Shown here piece by piece: positions 33,166 to 45,664 of a stretch of 64,000 nt of DNA. The notes beneath the pieces were generated by a model. It searched no databases. It was not told the DNA's origin and saw only the letters and a list, made by a program, of their open reading frames with translations. A program made the translations under genes and the position numbers. Numbering within the stretch: the first letter of the stretch is position 1; the number at the start of each line of letters is the position of its first letter. The stretch is from Plasmopara viticola (taxonomy: Eukaryota; Oomycota; Peronosporomycetes; Peronosporales; Peronosporaceae), in assembly GCA_001695595.3 (NCBI GenBank), contig MBPM02000020.1, forward strand, positions 434,001-498,000. The letters run 5' to 3'.

Positions 33166-35600
33166 CAGAAGGGTAATACAGACCTAAAGTATCCCCGCGA
33201 AAACGAGTGGAACAACCCAGTAATGTCTCGACAATCGAAGAATACAATGGGGAATGTGAGTTCAGTCAATTTGAAGCCAGTAAAGTGGTCTGGCAAGATC
33301 GAAAATCCGGCTTCATATCTGACATTTGCTCGTATTTTGTAGCACTCTGTGGCGGCATACCGACGTTAAATCAGTGTAATAGCCAAACAAATCGTGCACA
33401 GCCCGAGCCGCGCTTTAAATTGTAAAAGTAAATCAACGACATTTGAGCGAGCATGCAAATTATTCACGTTTGACCTTTAATCGTAGAATGAACTTACTAA
33501 AGAAACGCCTAATTTTCTTAAGAGTCGATGATACCGCATCAGGAGGTATCAGGCGATGAGATTATCAATACCACGTTGGTGTAGATAATGTATTTTTCGA
33601 CAGTACGGGTACATCTTAAGTATATTTCAGCAGGCGTGTATAGGTTGTTAGTGACAATCAATAGCGTCATGACGTCAAGGCAGGTCGGCATCTAGCTGCA
33701 TTTGGATTGTGTGCAGGAGAGATATAGGTATACGTCCGGCATTTAAAGGAAAATATTGGTGATCTAGCATGCGGTGCAACTCGAAATCACATGACTGGAA
33801 CTTCCTTGGTCGTACATGTACCAGTAAAAGCAACTTGGGTTGCTAATCAGTTATGCTAACCATGAGCGAAAGTGTTGAAATTTGTTGTCCAAAGATATTC
33901 GAGAGCGGAAGTAGTAAAGGGGTAGAATGGATTGCCCATGTAGAACCTGATTGCCATGCAAGATTGGGGTACACACAAAGCTGATAGTTGCTTCATTAAT
34001 AGGAGCCTGATGAGCCGACAGGAGTCTGTGAAGTGGACCTATCCTTTAAACGATTACCTGAGAGATCGAGTGAGAGATATTAAATGTAATAACATGAAGC
34101 CATGCAGTCTTATGAGAAGCATGAAACATCTGTGATGCGCTGACCATCGTGCAATAGTGAGAGGAAGAAGGACCCATAGACTGGCTTTGAACTTCTAGAG
34201 GGAAGCAATAAACATTCAAATTCTTGAAACGGGGTGTGTATTTCGATCAAGTCGTGTAGGCTAGATCCAGGAATGGAATTCGATGCAGAGCAAAATGGCC
34301 GCTTTGAGCAGCTCAAATGTGAAGGGAAAGCTGCAAAAGTATTAATAGAACACCACTGGTTGGGATGCATAGACTTGCCGGCCAAATGTGAAGTTTGGTG
34401 GAATTATATGTAGGCGAGAACTGCTACGAAAGTGATTACGCCGAGGACAAGGGCAATAGACGACCGTCAAGGCAGCTTAGAGGCTTGTGGAGCTTATCGC
34501 TTTAGTGTTAACAAAAACCACCAATTTTCGATGCGTTTTGTTTTAGTAAATAAGGAAAAGGATCTTCCTGCTTGAAATCGAGTCCCACTAATCGGCGGTC
34601 AAAACTAGGACGGTTTCTTGTAGGGTAAGTTCTGACCTGCATGGGGAAATAATACAATGACGAATCGAGGAGTATGCCAAATCACGATGATTTTACAGCA
34701 CACCGATTAAGCTTAGCCTGGGAGAAGTTATTTTCGGAAGCACTTCCTGTGAATAGACGTTGCTTTCGATGTTTATTAAAAGCGGTCAAGTATGCGTCGT
34801 TATTGCTGGTGACGCCAATAAAACAGCTGACGACCTAGAAGCTTCAAATACAGACCACAGATGACCTTCCAAAAAATTCTTAAAGTGAGCTTTTTTGATA
34901 ATATCCTTTCACCACAGATAAAATCGCCTGGTAAAATTTGTCAGGAAGTAATAAATAAGGAAAGGGTCATTCAGACCAATCGTGTCAAAGCCGCCAAGAT
35001 CTAATGTGAGTCAGCAAATTTACAATACCTGCATTTCAAATTATCTTGTCAAAAGCGAATGCAGTAGTCACTGCTTCCGGATGAAAGTTGTTAGCGAATT
35101 TTGGCCCATAAGATAAAACACTTCGTTATTCTAGGCGGCAATTCGAATGTACTTCGGAAGAGTGACTACTTGCTTGTTAAGTGGTTGTGCTGGTCACGGT
35201 CGGCAATGTCGAAACCTCAGCGCTTATCCTTGATTGTGTCTTTCGACAACATAAACTCTAGAATCGATTGGCTCAGTTAAAAAATGTCGCAGTACGAGCT
35301 CTTTTGGTATAACTTGGTCACTAAAACCCGCCTATAGACATACTGAGCGAAAAAATGCATCGCCGATGATGTATAATGTAGCGTGTACGCGAATACGATG
35401 CTCCTTGTAGTTGAGTGTGCACTGGAAAATTCCGCTCATGCCTCAGCAAGTTACGCGCTATTCAATGTGAAGAGTTTGTGTTCCGTATAGACCGCCGCAG
35501 TGAGGGTCTAAGCTTAAGTGGCCAGATGCGAAAATGGAGATTCAAGCCTTCTTTATTACTTAAAGTTTACACTTAATTGCCGGTATTGCTACCTTTGAAC
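33166..35600. other. Intergenic DNA with a weak copia integrase-like remnant
   Basis: Mostly unassigned AT-rich sequence. At about 34255-34560 (+) a frame reads DAEQNGRFEQL and continues through WWNYM (then a stop), ARTATKV. This is reminiscent of the copia integrase end ('PEQNG.AER.N....W.EA...A.Y..NR.P'). The resemblance is weak and I give it low confidence. Confidence 0.3.
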
Positions 35601-38003
35601 GGACTCGTCCACTAATGTTGTGTGCAACCCATGGCTGAACAGGAAGGGATTGTTTTCTCGCTGTGGGCCAAATGACGACCAAGTGGTTTTACAAACTGCG
35701 ATCCAATTTTTTTATTTCGGTACGAGCCAAAGGTGATCTCGGAGGTGACTGAGGTGATCGAGATTTTGTCTCCTAGTTCGGTGTCGGTTGTTTTTTGTTG
35801 CCAGTTTTATAAATGTTGCATCGTCTTCTATTAAAGAAGGAGCTATGATGGACAACAGTTCATTGTTCGTCCACGACAATGACAACTATATGGCAAGCAG
35901 CCTCAATTTGATTATGGTGAATGAAGATTTGAAAACAATCTATTTCAGTGCCGCCCTCATTGCAAATTGGCAGCGCATTTACAACTTGTGGGTGTGATTG
36001 GGCCAAGCGCACATGCTTTTTGACCATTTCCTACCGTGAGCATATTGTCAAGACATTTTGGCGCTTCCGTCTTTAGGACTGACTAAGTGTCAGTGGAGGC
36101 CAAGTCTTTGCCACTGCGATGCGCAATGAGGCACAAATACTTCAGACGCTCGACCACCTTCATCGGGTAGATTTAATTTTAGACTTGCACCGTGCTTACA
36201 GCGAAGTGTTCTGTCCGCCTCCCATTATCAGTTTGAGTGCAAGTCGACTGCCAGCGGAATTGCCTGCGATGACGCAGCAATTTTCCTAGTGTGCGAATGG
36301 ACAGTGACTACTCAGCGACCAGCAGACTTTCGGTATCTTTCGGCGCTTGCCTTGATTGAAATGCACAGTACCACACTGCTAGATTACGGTAAAGAGGAAG
36401 TGCCTCAAGCAATTGTGAATGGCGGACACGTCCACTAATGTTGTGTGGAACCCATGGCTGAAAAGAAAGGGGTTGTTCTCTCGCTGTGTGCCGAATGACC
36501 ACCAAGTGGTTTTACAAATTGCGATCCAATTTTTTTATTTCGGTACGAGCCAAAGGTGATCTCGGAGGTGACTCAGGTGATCGAATTTTTTGTCTTCTAG
36601 TTCGGTGTCGGTTGATTTGTGTTGCCAGTTTTATAAATGTTGCATCGTCTTCTATTTAAGAAGGAGCTATGATGGACAACAGTCCATTGTTCGGCCACGA
36701 CAATGACAACTATATGACAAGCAGGCTCAATCTGATCATGGTGAATGAAGATTTGAAATAACTCTATTTCTGTGCCGCCCTCGTTGCAAATTGGCAGTGC
36801 GTTTGCAACTTGTGGGTGTGATTGGGCCAAGCGCACATGCTTTTTGACCATTTCCTACCGTGAGCATATTGTCAAGACATTTTGGCGCTTCCGTCTCAAG
36901 GACTGACTAAGTGTCAGTGGAGGCCAAGTCTTTGCCACTGCGATGCGCAATGAGGCACAAATACTTCAGACGCTCGACCACCTTCATCGGGTAGATTTAA
37001 TTTTAGACTTGCACCGTGCTTACAGCAAAGTGTTCTGTCCGCCTCCCATTATTAGTTTGAGTGCAAGTTGACTGCCAGCGGAATTGCCTGTCGATGTCGC
37101 AGCAATTTTCCTAGTGTGCGTATGGGCAGTAACTAATCAGCGACCAGCAGACTTTCGGAATCTTTCGGCGTTTGCCTTGATTGAAATGCACAGTACCACA
37201 CTGCTAGATTACGGTAAAGAGGAAGTGCTTCAAGCAAAAATGAATAATGCGTACGTCCACTGATGTTTCGTGCAACTCATGGTTGAACTGGAAGGAATTT
37301 TTTCCCGCTGTGGACCAAATGACCACTAAGTGCTTTTACAAAGTGCGCTACAGTTTTTTGTCTCGGTACGAGCCAAAGTTGATCTCGGAGGTGACTCAGG
37401 TGATCGAACTTTTTGTCTCCTTGTTCGGTGTCGTTTGTTTTTTGTTGCCAGTTTTTAAATGTTGCATCGTCTTCTATTTAAGAAGGAGCTATGATGGACA
37501 ACAATTTTTTTGTTCGTCCACGACAATGACAACTATATGACAAGCAGGCTCAATTTGATTATGGTGAATGAAGATTTGAAAACAATCTATTTCAGTGCCG
37601 CCCTCGTTGCAAATTGGCAGTGCATTTACAACTTGTGGGTGTGATTGGGCCAAGCGCACATGCTTTTTGACCATTTGTCAAGATATTTTGGCGCTTCCGT
37701 CTCAAGGACTGACTAAGTGTCAGTGGAGGCCAAGTCTTTGCCACTGCGATGCGCAATGAGGCACAAATACTTCAGACGCTCGACCACCTTAATCGGGTAG
37801 ATTTGATTTTAGACTTGCACCGTGCTTACAGCGAAGTGTTCTGTCCGCCTCCCATTATCAGTTTGAGTGCAAGTGAACTGCCAGAGGAATTGCCTGCGAT
37901 GACGCAGCAATTTTCCTAGTGTGCGAATGGACAGTGACTACTCAGCGACCAGCAGACTTTCGGTATCTTTCGGCGCTTGCCTTGATTGTAATGCACAGTA
38001 ACA
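35601..38003 (-). repeat. 817-bp satellite, inverted cluster (about 3 units)
   Basis: Three diverged units of the same satellite as the main array at 47.9-60.6 kb lie in opposite orientation. The shared point ACGTCCACTAATGTTG falls near 35613, 36436 and 37259, giving intervals of about 823 bp. Units here are more diverged from one another than those of the main array, for example at 37240-37330, which suggests an older block. No coding function is assigned. Confidence 0.85.
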
Positions 38004-38062
38004 CAGTGAACGTGTCTGCCATTCACATTTGCTTGAGGCACTTCCTCTTTACCGTAATCTAG
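38004..38062 (+). repeat. Satellite fragment in flipped orientation
   Basis: Right at the end of the inverted cluster, 59 bp of satellite (GAACGTGTCTGCCATTCAC to CCGTAATCTAGC) appear in the opposite orientation, then the match stops. This marks a fold-back type junction. Confidence 0.75.
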
Positions 38063-41000
38063 CGGGATGTACTTGGAGGTGGAATCGTACCAGCACAGCG
38101 GAGGACAAGCACAAGTTCGATCTTCGCTCCACATGCGCCGCGGTTCAATGTGCGCACAACAATTGGCGAGTTGAATGATAAGGCACTTCGTTTTCCAAGC
38201 AGGTAATTACTACGTCCTTCTAGGCGCCGTTTGTACCATCAAGCTCAGTTGGCCAGAACAAAGGCGATTTCCCAAGGATGGGTATAACTCCGATGACACT
38301 CGTCAGAAGGCTTCACACTGGAAGAAAAGATGAAATTGCTATTTCCTGGCAATATGAACATTTCCAATAGGTCGCCATAGCGACTTCAATCACATTATCG
38401 TGGACGGTGATAGGACTGTTTGCTGGCCGGGTCGATCTCATTGAGACACGTGTGGTTGGATAGAAGCGGAAAGAAGTTGTGACTCGTTGACCAAAGACAC
38501 CCGGAAGGCTTTTTGCACATGCTTCTGTTGTTGTGAATCAAGAACCAAAGTCCTTTAAAGACAACTTTAAGCCAAACAAAGGGGAATTTCACGCGTCGGT
38601 GGTGATCCTACTAATTAATGTAATTTAAGTATTGGAGTTCATAATCCACAAGCTACTTCGCGTTACTGTTGCTACTGTACATGGTTGGAGAATGTGGAAT
38701 GCTTGAAACAAGTAAATCGTTTATTAATTATGACTACTCAGTAAGCCAGTGCAAGACGTCCTGCAGCTGGTTCGAAATATTCCGCAGTAGAAAAGGTGTT
38801 GCAGGGCCCCCCTTGGTCTATCACGCTTTTCGATCTGCGTGATTGTTTGTCACGAAGGCGAGGGGCTGGCTAAAGCTTAAGCAGATAATTGGATGCATGT
38901 ATGATGTATTCTTCGACTTCAGCGTATTGCGCAAATTCCTCAGTGACATTAGTACAAAAAGAGCTGCATGTAATCCTCATAGAGAGCTCCAATTTAGTCG
39001 TAAATAAAGAGGAATGGGATCATATCATAAGCTTAGGCTGGATTATACTCACTATTATTTGTACCAATTTGATGCTTCTGTGCCGTGTGCATATATACCG
39101 GACTTTAAACTTCTTGTTGAGAAGGCACGAATTAAACACGAGTTTTAGCAGCATCATCTACGCGTACAGTGATCAAATTATCAGAATACTGCGTCATGAT
39201 GTTAACAATACTGGTCGACAACTTGGCCAATGTAAGGTAAGAAGATGTACGTTTGTCTACCGTGAGAAACTATACATTTAGATGTGATGTAGCTAAAGGA
39301 ACTTGTCGATTGAAAATTTGACCCAAACACAGCACTTTCAGGTCTGCTAAACGGTCTTAATGTCTTGATCGAATAGGGATTCCTTAGATTGGAACATGTC
39401 TTACAAAACATTTCATCTTTCTTGGTGTGTCAAATGTCAGGGATGAAATTCCTTAATAAACTATCCAAGCTCGAAACGTCCAAGTCGATCGTGATGAAGG
39501 CAACACTTGCTCTTTCATCCCCATACATTTGGTTTGTGTAGAGCAATGCATCATCCACAGCCGTTAAATGCGTGCAGTAGAGACCGCATTTAATGACCAT
39601 ACATTCTTCTTCCTTTGTTAAAGTAAGTAAAGTGATTACACGCATCTCTGTTCGCCATTATCCCTACGCGAAAGCCATACCTTTTTGCGAATGTTCGCAA
39701 TTTACACTGCTTTTCTCTCGTCAGACATCTATCCTGTCGACCGATACCTCGTCGTGCGTGTGATGGGCAAGCTTGTTCCCGTCTACATCCATCACTCAGT
39801 AAAAGGAAGCGACTTCATACATGCACTGATTGCATCAGATAAATGCAGCTGCGTTTGAGCAATATCTTAATGAGAACCGTCTATTTTAGCAAGTTTCGGT
39901 TTAACTTTGCTGCATAATTCGTTCTTTTGGAATTAGCAGTCGTTCTTTTTGTCGGTGACATTCAAGCACGACGTTATTCTCAAGCAGCCGAGCTAGTACT
40001 TTTGATGGATATGGCATTGCTGAAATGTGAAGTTTTGTTAAAATCAACAAAATCGTTTTTGCATCAGAATAGCATGCGTCGTAGCACTGTCGATGATTGG
40101 ATATGTCTGCTCTTTCATTAGAATTGATGTAGTAAAGCTTGATAATCATTGCGGCGTAGTATCGCAGTCATTTAAAAAAAATGTCTTGAAGCTAGCCTTA
40201 AAAGAAGGACTTGCTTTCTTCCTTCTGGACTTAACATATTTTTGCTAAGGCGGTGAAGCTTGCAACGAAACCAAATTGCTCGATAAGCCTGGTCAAGCAT
40301 AGTGCACTTAAACCATTTGTCATTCGAGTCGTGCACAATACGTATAACTTATTTACAACTTATCATCACGCTGGCGCTTGCCGTTCTGTCACTACGCAAA
40401 GTAATGCTCGTAACGACTTGTGCTACCATAACTCATTGCTGATATCGGTATTTGTATAGTGTAATTGATGGTATGGGTCGCTCATCATGGTCACGTTGGA
40501 GTCGCAAGATCTGCTCTTCACCGAGTAGCAGCCTAGCCACACATTTGTCGGACGTGTGGTGTGTTAGACGCCGATAGTGCTAAGTCACAATCCACTATGA
40601 TGGATGATACAAAAAGACTGTATGATAAATCGCTGAGGTGGTAGAAAGCTAAGCTGTTTTTTTTGTTCTACGCTTCCTGTCCAAACATACATTTGCCGGT
40701 CGGTATAGACCATAAACCTTACGGTACGATGGAAGCCGTGTAGTTTGTGTTACGGCAAAGAGAGTTCTACGACTTTATAGCAATCCTCAAGAAGAATATT
40801 GTTCCAGTCAGCTTATTTGTCATAATATTTGATCCCTTGAAAAGCAGTACTCAACCCATACTTTACAGAAGCAGTATTTAGACTAAGAGGTGTCGCTTGA
40901 TTTGCTGTGAACAGCTTGAGGACCGGGCACGATAATCACCTACAGCGAATCACTACAGGCATCGAGAGGTTTGCGATATGCGCATCTTGTGGTACTGTTG

Positions 41001-41329
41001 ACACCGCTTTTCATATCGGCTGTTTAACAGTGCTATCATTACTGGCAGTCTGTCAATACTTTGCTACGCACAAGGTCTTCTCTGTGGTTCCTTTGCAACA
41101 CTGTTATGGCCAGCGAACTATGGGTTTGCGAATAGAGTAGTGGCGTATTTGGAAGCGGCAGACCTTTTAAGTCGGTTTTTGAGTAAGATTGGAGCAAGGA
41201 GAAGCTAGTGGCGGGACCATTTGTGCTACCTATAGCAATTACTTCCAAAATTGTGTACCATGCGTTTCAATGCTCTCTTTTTTGGTAAATGGGTGAAGAT
41301 GTCCTTCCTGAAGAGCTCAAGTACGTTCG
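38063..41329. other. Intergenic DNA, no gene recognised
   Basis: AT-rich DNA with short frames only; the longest is 130 codons at 38889-39281 on the + strand, with no motif I recognise. Probably decayed repeats. Confidence 0.4.
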
Positions 41330-41525
41330 AATGCTCCGGTTTATGGGCGCTTATAAACTCCTCCGCGAGCCGACAAATTTACATTACATATGCTTGCAAG
41401 TTGCTGAATGGGTTGCATGTACCACAATATAGAATTTGGGGCCTCTATTGATGATATAGCGATATATTCTGAAAATCTTTCTGTTCTATTACAGGATTGA
41501 AGTGCTACGATCATAAACTTCAAGC
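41330..41525 (+). mobile_element. Decayed LTR-retrotransposon reverse transcriptase fragment
   Basis: A + strand frame near 41440 reads SIDDIAIYSENLSVLLQD, matching the gypsy reverse-transcriptase active-site block '(V/Y).DDI.VYS.....H..'. A little upstream, YVRM at about 41325 fits the start of 'Y.R.PFGL.NAPATFQ', after which the match is lost. Stops and shifts prevent function. The identification rests mainly on the DD box context. Confidence 0.45.
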
Positions 41526-42527
41526 GAGCTAAACTTTTTTACTTTACTAGGATCTAAAGCGTACATTTGCTATTAAAGTGCATACGACAAATATTAAACT
41601 AACAAATTTCGCAGATTTTGTTAAAATCTGCAATTTAACAAATACCAAATTTAATATTACATTATCAGTGCTAAAGCATACACTAACACATTGCATTCGC
41701 CGCTCACTATGTTTCAAGATGCGTAGAATTAACGATAGCGTTATTGGGGTTTAAAACGTACGTATTACATAGAATAAGCAATTACTTTTAATAGATCGTA
41801 AGCAATAAAGTTCACAAAAACGCTTGTAACACACCTTGTGCAAGTATTGTAATTGCGATCAAGACAGTGACCTCGAGGCTATTTCTGGTCAAGACATTAT
41901 CGAATTGGAGCTAGGAAGGCACAACTTCCGGTTCCTAAAGTAATAAACGCTGGTAAATATTTATTGTCGCACAATTCGTCATACTTCCTATATCCCAGTC
42001 CGATGATTGGCTTGCCATTATCAAATAGTTGGACCTGATCAAATCCTTCGACTGGATTGTCGACACGATCACAATATTTGACCATCCCACTTATGCCTGT
42101 ATAGCTCCAAGGGTGATAAACGTATAATTTATAGATGAAATTGAAAGATATAACGCATGTAAAAGAGGCTTTTCACGGTCCCAACTTTCGTTTTTCGCAA
42201 CAAAGCCTTCGCAGCTGTCGCTTTTTTGCAATGGCCTTTGTTCTTATTAAGAGAACGGGTCCTGTCAATAATTCGCAATCTATGGACACAAATCTTCACC
42301 GGCCACCCTGTATTTAACAATGTCTCGAGCTCATCATGGCGGTTTTACGCGTTATAGCCTGACGTCTGGCCATGTCAAATTATTTTTTAATCAATCTTTT
42401 ACAAGTCTGCTACAGTTTCAGCTTCACGCGCGATGCTTTTCGCGTAATTGAGGCAATCTTGAGCGTCAGTAGAGCAATGTTTGATAAGGTACCTCGAGTT
42501 TACTTCTTTTTTAGGAAATGAATCATG
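41526..42527. other. AT-rich intergenic DNA with a hairpin
   Basis: No gene is recognised. It contains the inverted repeat at 41590-41658. A short - strand frame at 41897-42085 has no known relative. Confidence 0.4.
41590..41658. repeat. Nested AT-rich hairpin
   Basis: The inner stem is GCAGATTTT / AAAATCTGC (41611-41619 and 41623-41631) with a 3-nt loop and no mismatch. The outer stem is AATATTAAA / TTTAATATT (41590-41598 and 41650-41658). It may be a miniature transposon scar or chance in AT-rich DNA. Confidence 0.6.
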
Positions 42528-44795
42528 GCTTGCACCACGATCCACAGCATTATCATCAATAAAGACAGAGGAGGATAAATTAGCTCTTTAACGAAGGATT
42601 TTTTCCTTGTGATTACGTTTACAGAATTTTTCAGGACTCTGCCGAACCGTGGGTCCTGCTTGAAGTAGCGGCATCGTCAACAATCCTTCTTTGATGCTTT
42701 GTCCAGACTGTCTTTTCACTTGTCCTGCATCGTTCCATTTGTGTGACGCTATTGGTACAATCCGAGTATTCAGGCCAACAACAGTGTAACATATCGGCTC
42801 TCGTAAGCTTTTCGAGGCCTTAATCTCACGTTGAAACCCGACAGGGGAGAAGGTCTAAGCTTCGTGAAATGAGGATAATGAAGTTCTCTTTTAGGTTCTC
42901 GTCATTTATTTCGTAAGCTTGGGCCGTTGGTTGATCCAACCTGACAGGTGGTAGGATAGGTGGTGTGCGCTGAAACATAGTCTACTTTAGACTGCGCGCG
43001 GTGTACGCAACCGACTAGTTAGCTACTGTGTCGCCATAAGCACCCTTACTATACTGAGACTTGACTACTTCCGATAGCAGGTAAAACGCGGTCATGTTTT
43101 CCGCCCAAGCTCAACTTTGGGTCGACATGTAGCTTACGGTGTCTGTGTGGGACAAACATTTGTTTACCACAAGAACATTGGCCAATCGTGAAATTTATAA
43201 AACTCTAATGCTTGAGCCTTTATTTTTTACTTTCCTTGTGATCTTTTTAGAATGAACACCCATTCTGAAGCTTCTATAGAAGTGGGTGCGAATCGGGCGC
43301 TATACCGGATCGAGTGTAGCACAAAATACTTATACGCTTTGTCTGATACATATTATACACTTACACCTTGCTGACTTTAGTGGATGATAAAATCGTAAAT
43401 AGAACGCGGCTGACCTACTACGCAAGTAGAGCATGGTCCAACTAATACGTGAACCATAGTTGCGCAATTAGTAAAGCCCATCAAGCCGATTGCATTGTGC
43501 TTCCTACGATCGTATGCTTCTAGTAGTTGAAATAAATCGGGCCGCCGACCTGGTCAAAAACTTTTGGTCTTCTTCTAATCTTGCAACGAGTAGATCACAC
43601 AAATTTTGACTGCGAATCACATTGAGTGTGTCAAATGACGCTAAGTATCCAATCGATCGATCGTTTTTGACCCAGTTTTCCTTCTAGCCAATAGACTACC
43701 AGTTTCATCAACGATTAACTTTTGGTATCGCATCAACTCTTTGAACTCAACGATCGATGCCTTCGAGCGCTGAATACAGTGGTTGTCAGTATTGGCTACG
43801 CGTCTACTAAATGTTGGCAAGAGAATGCATAATGACGACTTGGACGACTTTTGGGCGTCAAGAAGCAGCGCACCATTTCGACTTGCATGGAAAGCTGACC
43901 ATGATACCATGATAAACATTAAAGGAATTCGCTATGATATATTGCATTGGACAAGGCAAGGAGGGCTGACTGGAGTACAGGGTGAGCTGGTTTGCAAAAC
44001 ATCTTCACTGGCTTTTTTGTCAAAGTCGAGGAAAAATGTTTCTTCAATGTGAAAACAGCAGACAATCAAGGCTACGATCGTGCCTCGAGAAGCTGAAAAT
44101 GAATTCAAGCGCTAAGCTGCCCTTGGCTGTGATGCCTTCCATCTCACCCACGCACCACAGCTTGATCTCCTTGTTGGCACCTCCCGTAGTCAAAAGTGGC
44201 TTGTCCGATGTCGTTGCGGTTTCGTTATTTGGTCGTAGAACGTTTACTGACAAAAAAGCCTCATTGAGCACCGTAGGGCCGCAGTGTAGCCGGATTCCGG
44301 GCGTCGCCACGCGTACCGGCGGAACTTTGAGCTTTGACATGACTGATGGAGATTTTAGGTTTTTCCTAAGCCACTCAAAGTCATAATCTCATTACTAGCA
44401 CTGATCCTAAGTAATCCAAAGGAAATTAGACCCTAGAGTGGGTACTATCAAACTATTTGATATTATCGTGCAAAACGTGCAAACAGCATATATTTTGTGT
44501 ACATGTATTAAAGATGACGCTGACTTGCTGACTGTAGTTTTGACACAGTTAGGCTGCAAATGCCGATTTAAAAATTAAGCAGTACGATAATAGAAGTTGG
44601 TCGAACATTTAAAGGTTTGCAGTAAAACGAACTTCTTGTCCGTTCGCACTGAGAAGGAATTGGATTGTAGCAGATAAAGTCTAGTTCTCAAACGTTGTCA
44701 AGATCACTGTGACGTATAGTATTCATTCAAAATAGCGACTGTAAAGAGCATGGCCTTAAATGACTGTATGGTATGGTAACGCGAAATCACTTCAT
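42528..44795 (+). repeat. Left arm of a 2.25-kb inverted repeat
   Basis: This segment matches 45665-47902 in reverse complement with scattered substitutions and small indels. The outer end starts at GGCTTGCACCACGATCCAC (42528), mirrored by GTGGATCGTGGTGCAAGCC (ending 47902). Similarity fades near 44795. The arm contains a broken WD40 gene fragment. It is a dispersed or locally duplicated segment, now palindromic with its partner. Confidence 0.85.
44044..44340 (-). pseudogene. WD40 gene fragment, CAF-1 subunit B-like (left arm)
   Basis: A 98-codon - strand frame carries LLTTGGANKEIKLWCVGE and then LALEFIFSFSRHDRSLDCLL. This is the pattern of one WD40 blade in chromatin assembly factor 1 subunit B (CHAF1B/FAS2), whose N-terminal blade has '..G.D..(I)(K/R)(L/I)W.VE.........EFL..L.RH...VN.(V)RFS'. 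The frame stops after this blade and no further WD repeats follow in order, so only the N-terminal part remains. This copy is open through the blade, unlike the right arm's. A real small WD protein is very unlikely. Confidence 0.55.
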
Positions 44796-45664
44796 CGCGT
44801 GGTGTTAGCTATTTTTTAACATCTATGTTGCATCATGATAAAGACCAATCATCTGACCAAACATATGTAATGTAATGTAATGTATTACGTTATCGCGTTG
44901 CCAAGTTATGCACGTGCTAGGCTCAGTCTGGCTAGTCCACGGCATAGAGTGATGTCCGCATACGTCGGGTCTCGTTCGGCGGGCAGTGCAGCCAGCACCG
45001 AGGTCGTGAGGGTCTTCCATTATCTTGGTTAGCTCTGACTTGGTAAGAGCCCAGGTGGCGCCCGGTGCTGGATACCGTCGCGTCGAGGGTGAGACTCGTT
45101 AGAGACCTGAAGATGCCCGAGAGCACCTGCCCGAAGCGCGCGAGCATTTAGCCCCCGCGCTTGGAAGGAGGGCGTCACCCCAACCTTTTCCAAGCGCCAA
45201 ACATATGATGTGTTGATTTTCAGCATCCGTAATTATGTTGATGATTCAAATTGTTATGGTTTTTTGCTTCAGTGTTTTCTACCCATCGACACAATCGGAT
45301 GGGGCTTGTCAAAATTGAATTTTTATATTTTTCTGCTCTTAATAGTGTAGAGATGGGGGACAAGGAGTGTGTAAGAAGAGTGGAATAGGTTACAGTGCAA
45401 ATATCGCTTTCTCATCATATACGTTCATCGTGCATTGGACTTGTCTTCAGAAGACGTTCAAGATTCAGCTCACGGCCTTATATGCAAAAAATCGCTTCCA
45501 AGACGGTAAATTTGCTCAAGGACGACGCCGCAACCGTTTCTATTGTAGGCTACACAGCTGTTGAATCCGAAGATGGCCTTAACAGCAACAAATTTAACGT
45601 GCAAACGGTGTTTTATGATTCGGTCATACAGCATACGACTATACGACTTCACTCGACTATATGG
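44796..45664. other. Loop of the inverted repeat
   Basis: About 870 bp separate the two arms. The SINE-like retroposon occupies 44868-45196; the rest is unassigned. Confidence 0.6.
44868..45196 (-). mobile_element. Short retroposon (SINE-like), copy 2, with target-site duplication
   Basis: Nearly the same sequence as 23392-23714, in the same orientation. Its pentanucleotide tail here consists of ATTAC-type units (44868-44890), so the tail unit differs from copy 1. It is flanked by exact 11-bp duplications CCAAACATATG at 44857-44867 and 45197-45207. It lies in the loop between the arms of the large inverted repeat. Confidence 0.78.

Noticed and set aside
43641..44052. Frames on both strands beside the WD40 fragment in the inverted repeat (and their mirror at 46361-46699)
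   Set aside because: Open on both strands with no family resemblance; cannot decide which, if either, was coding.
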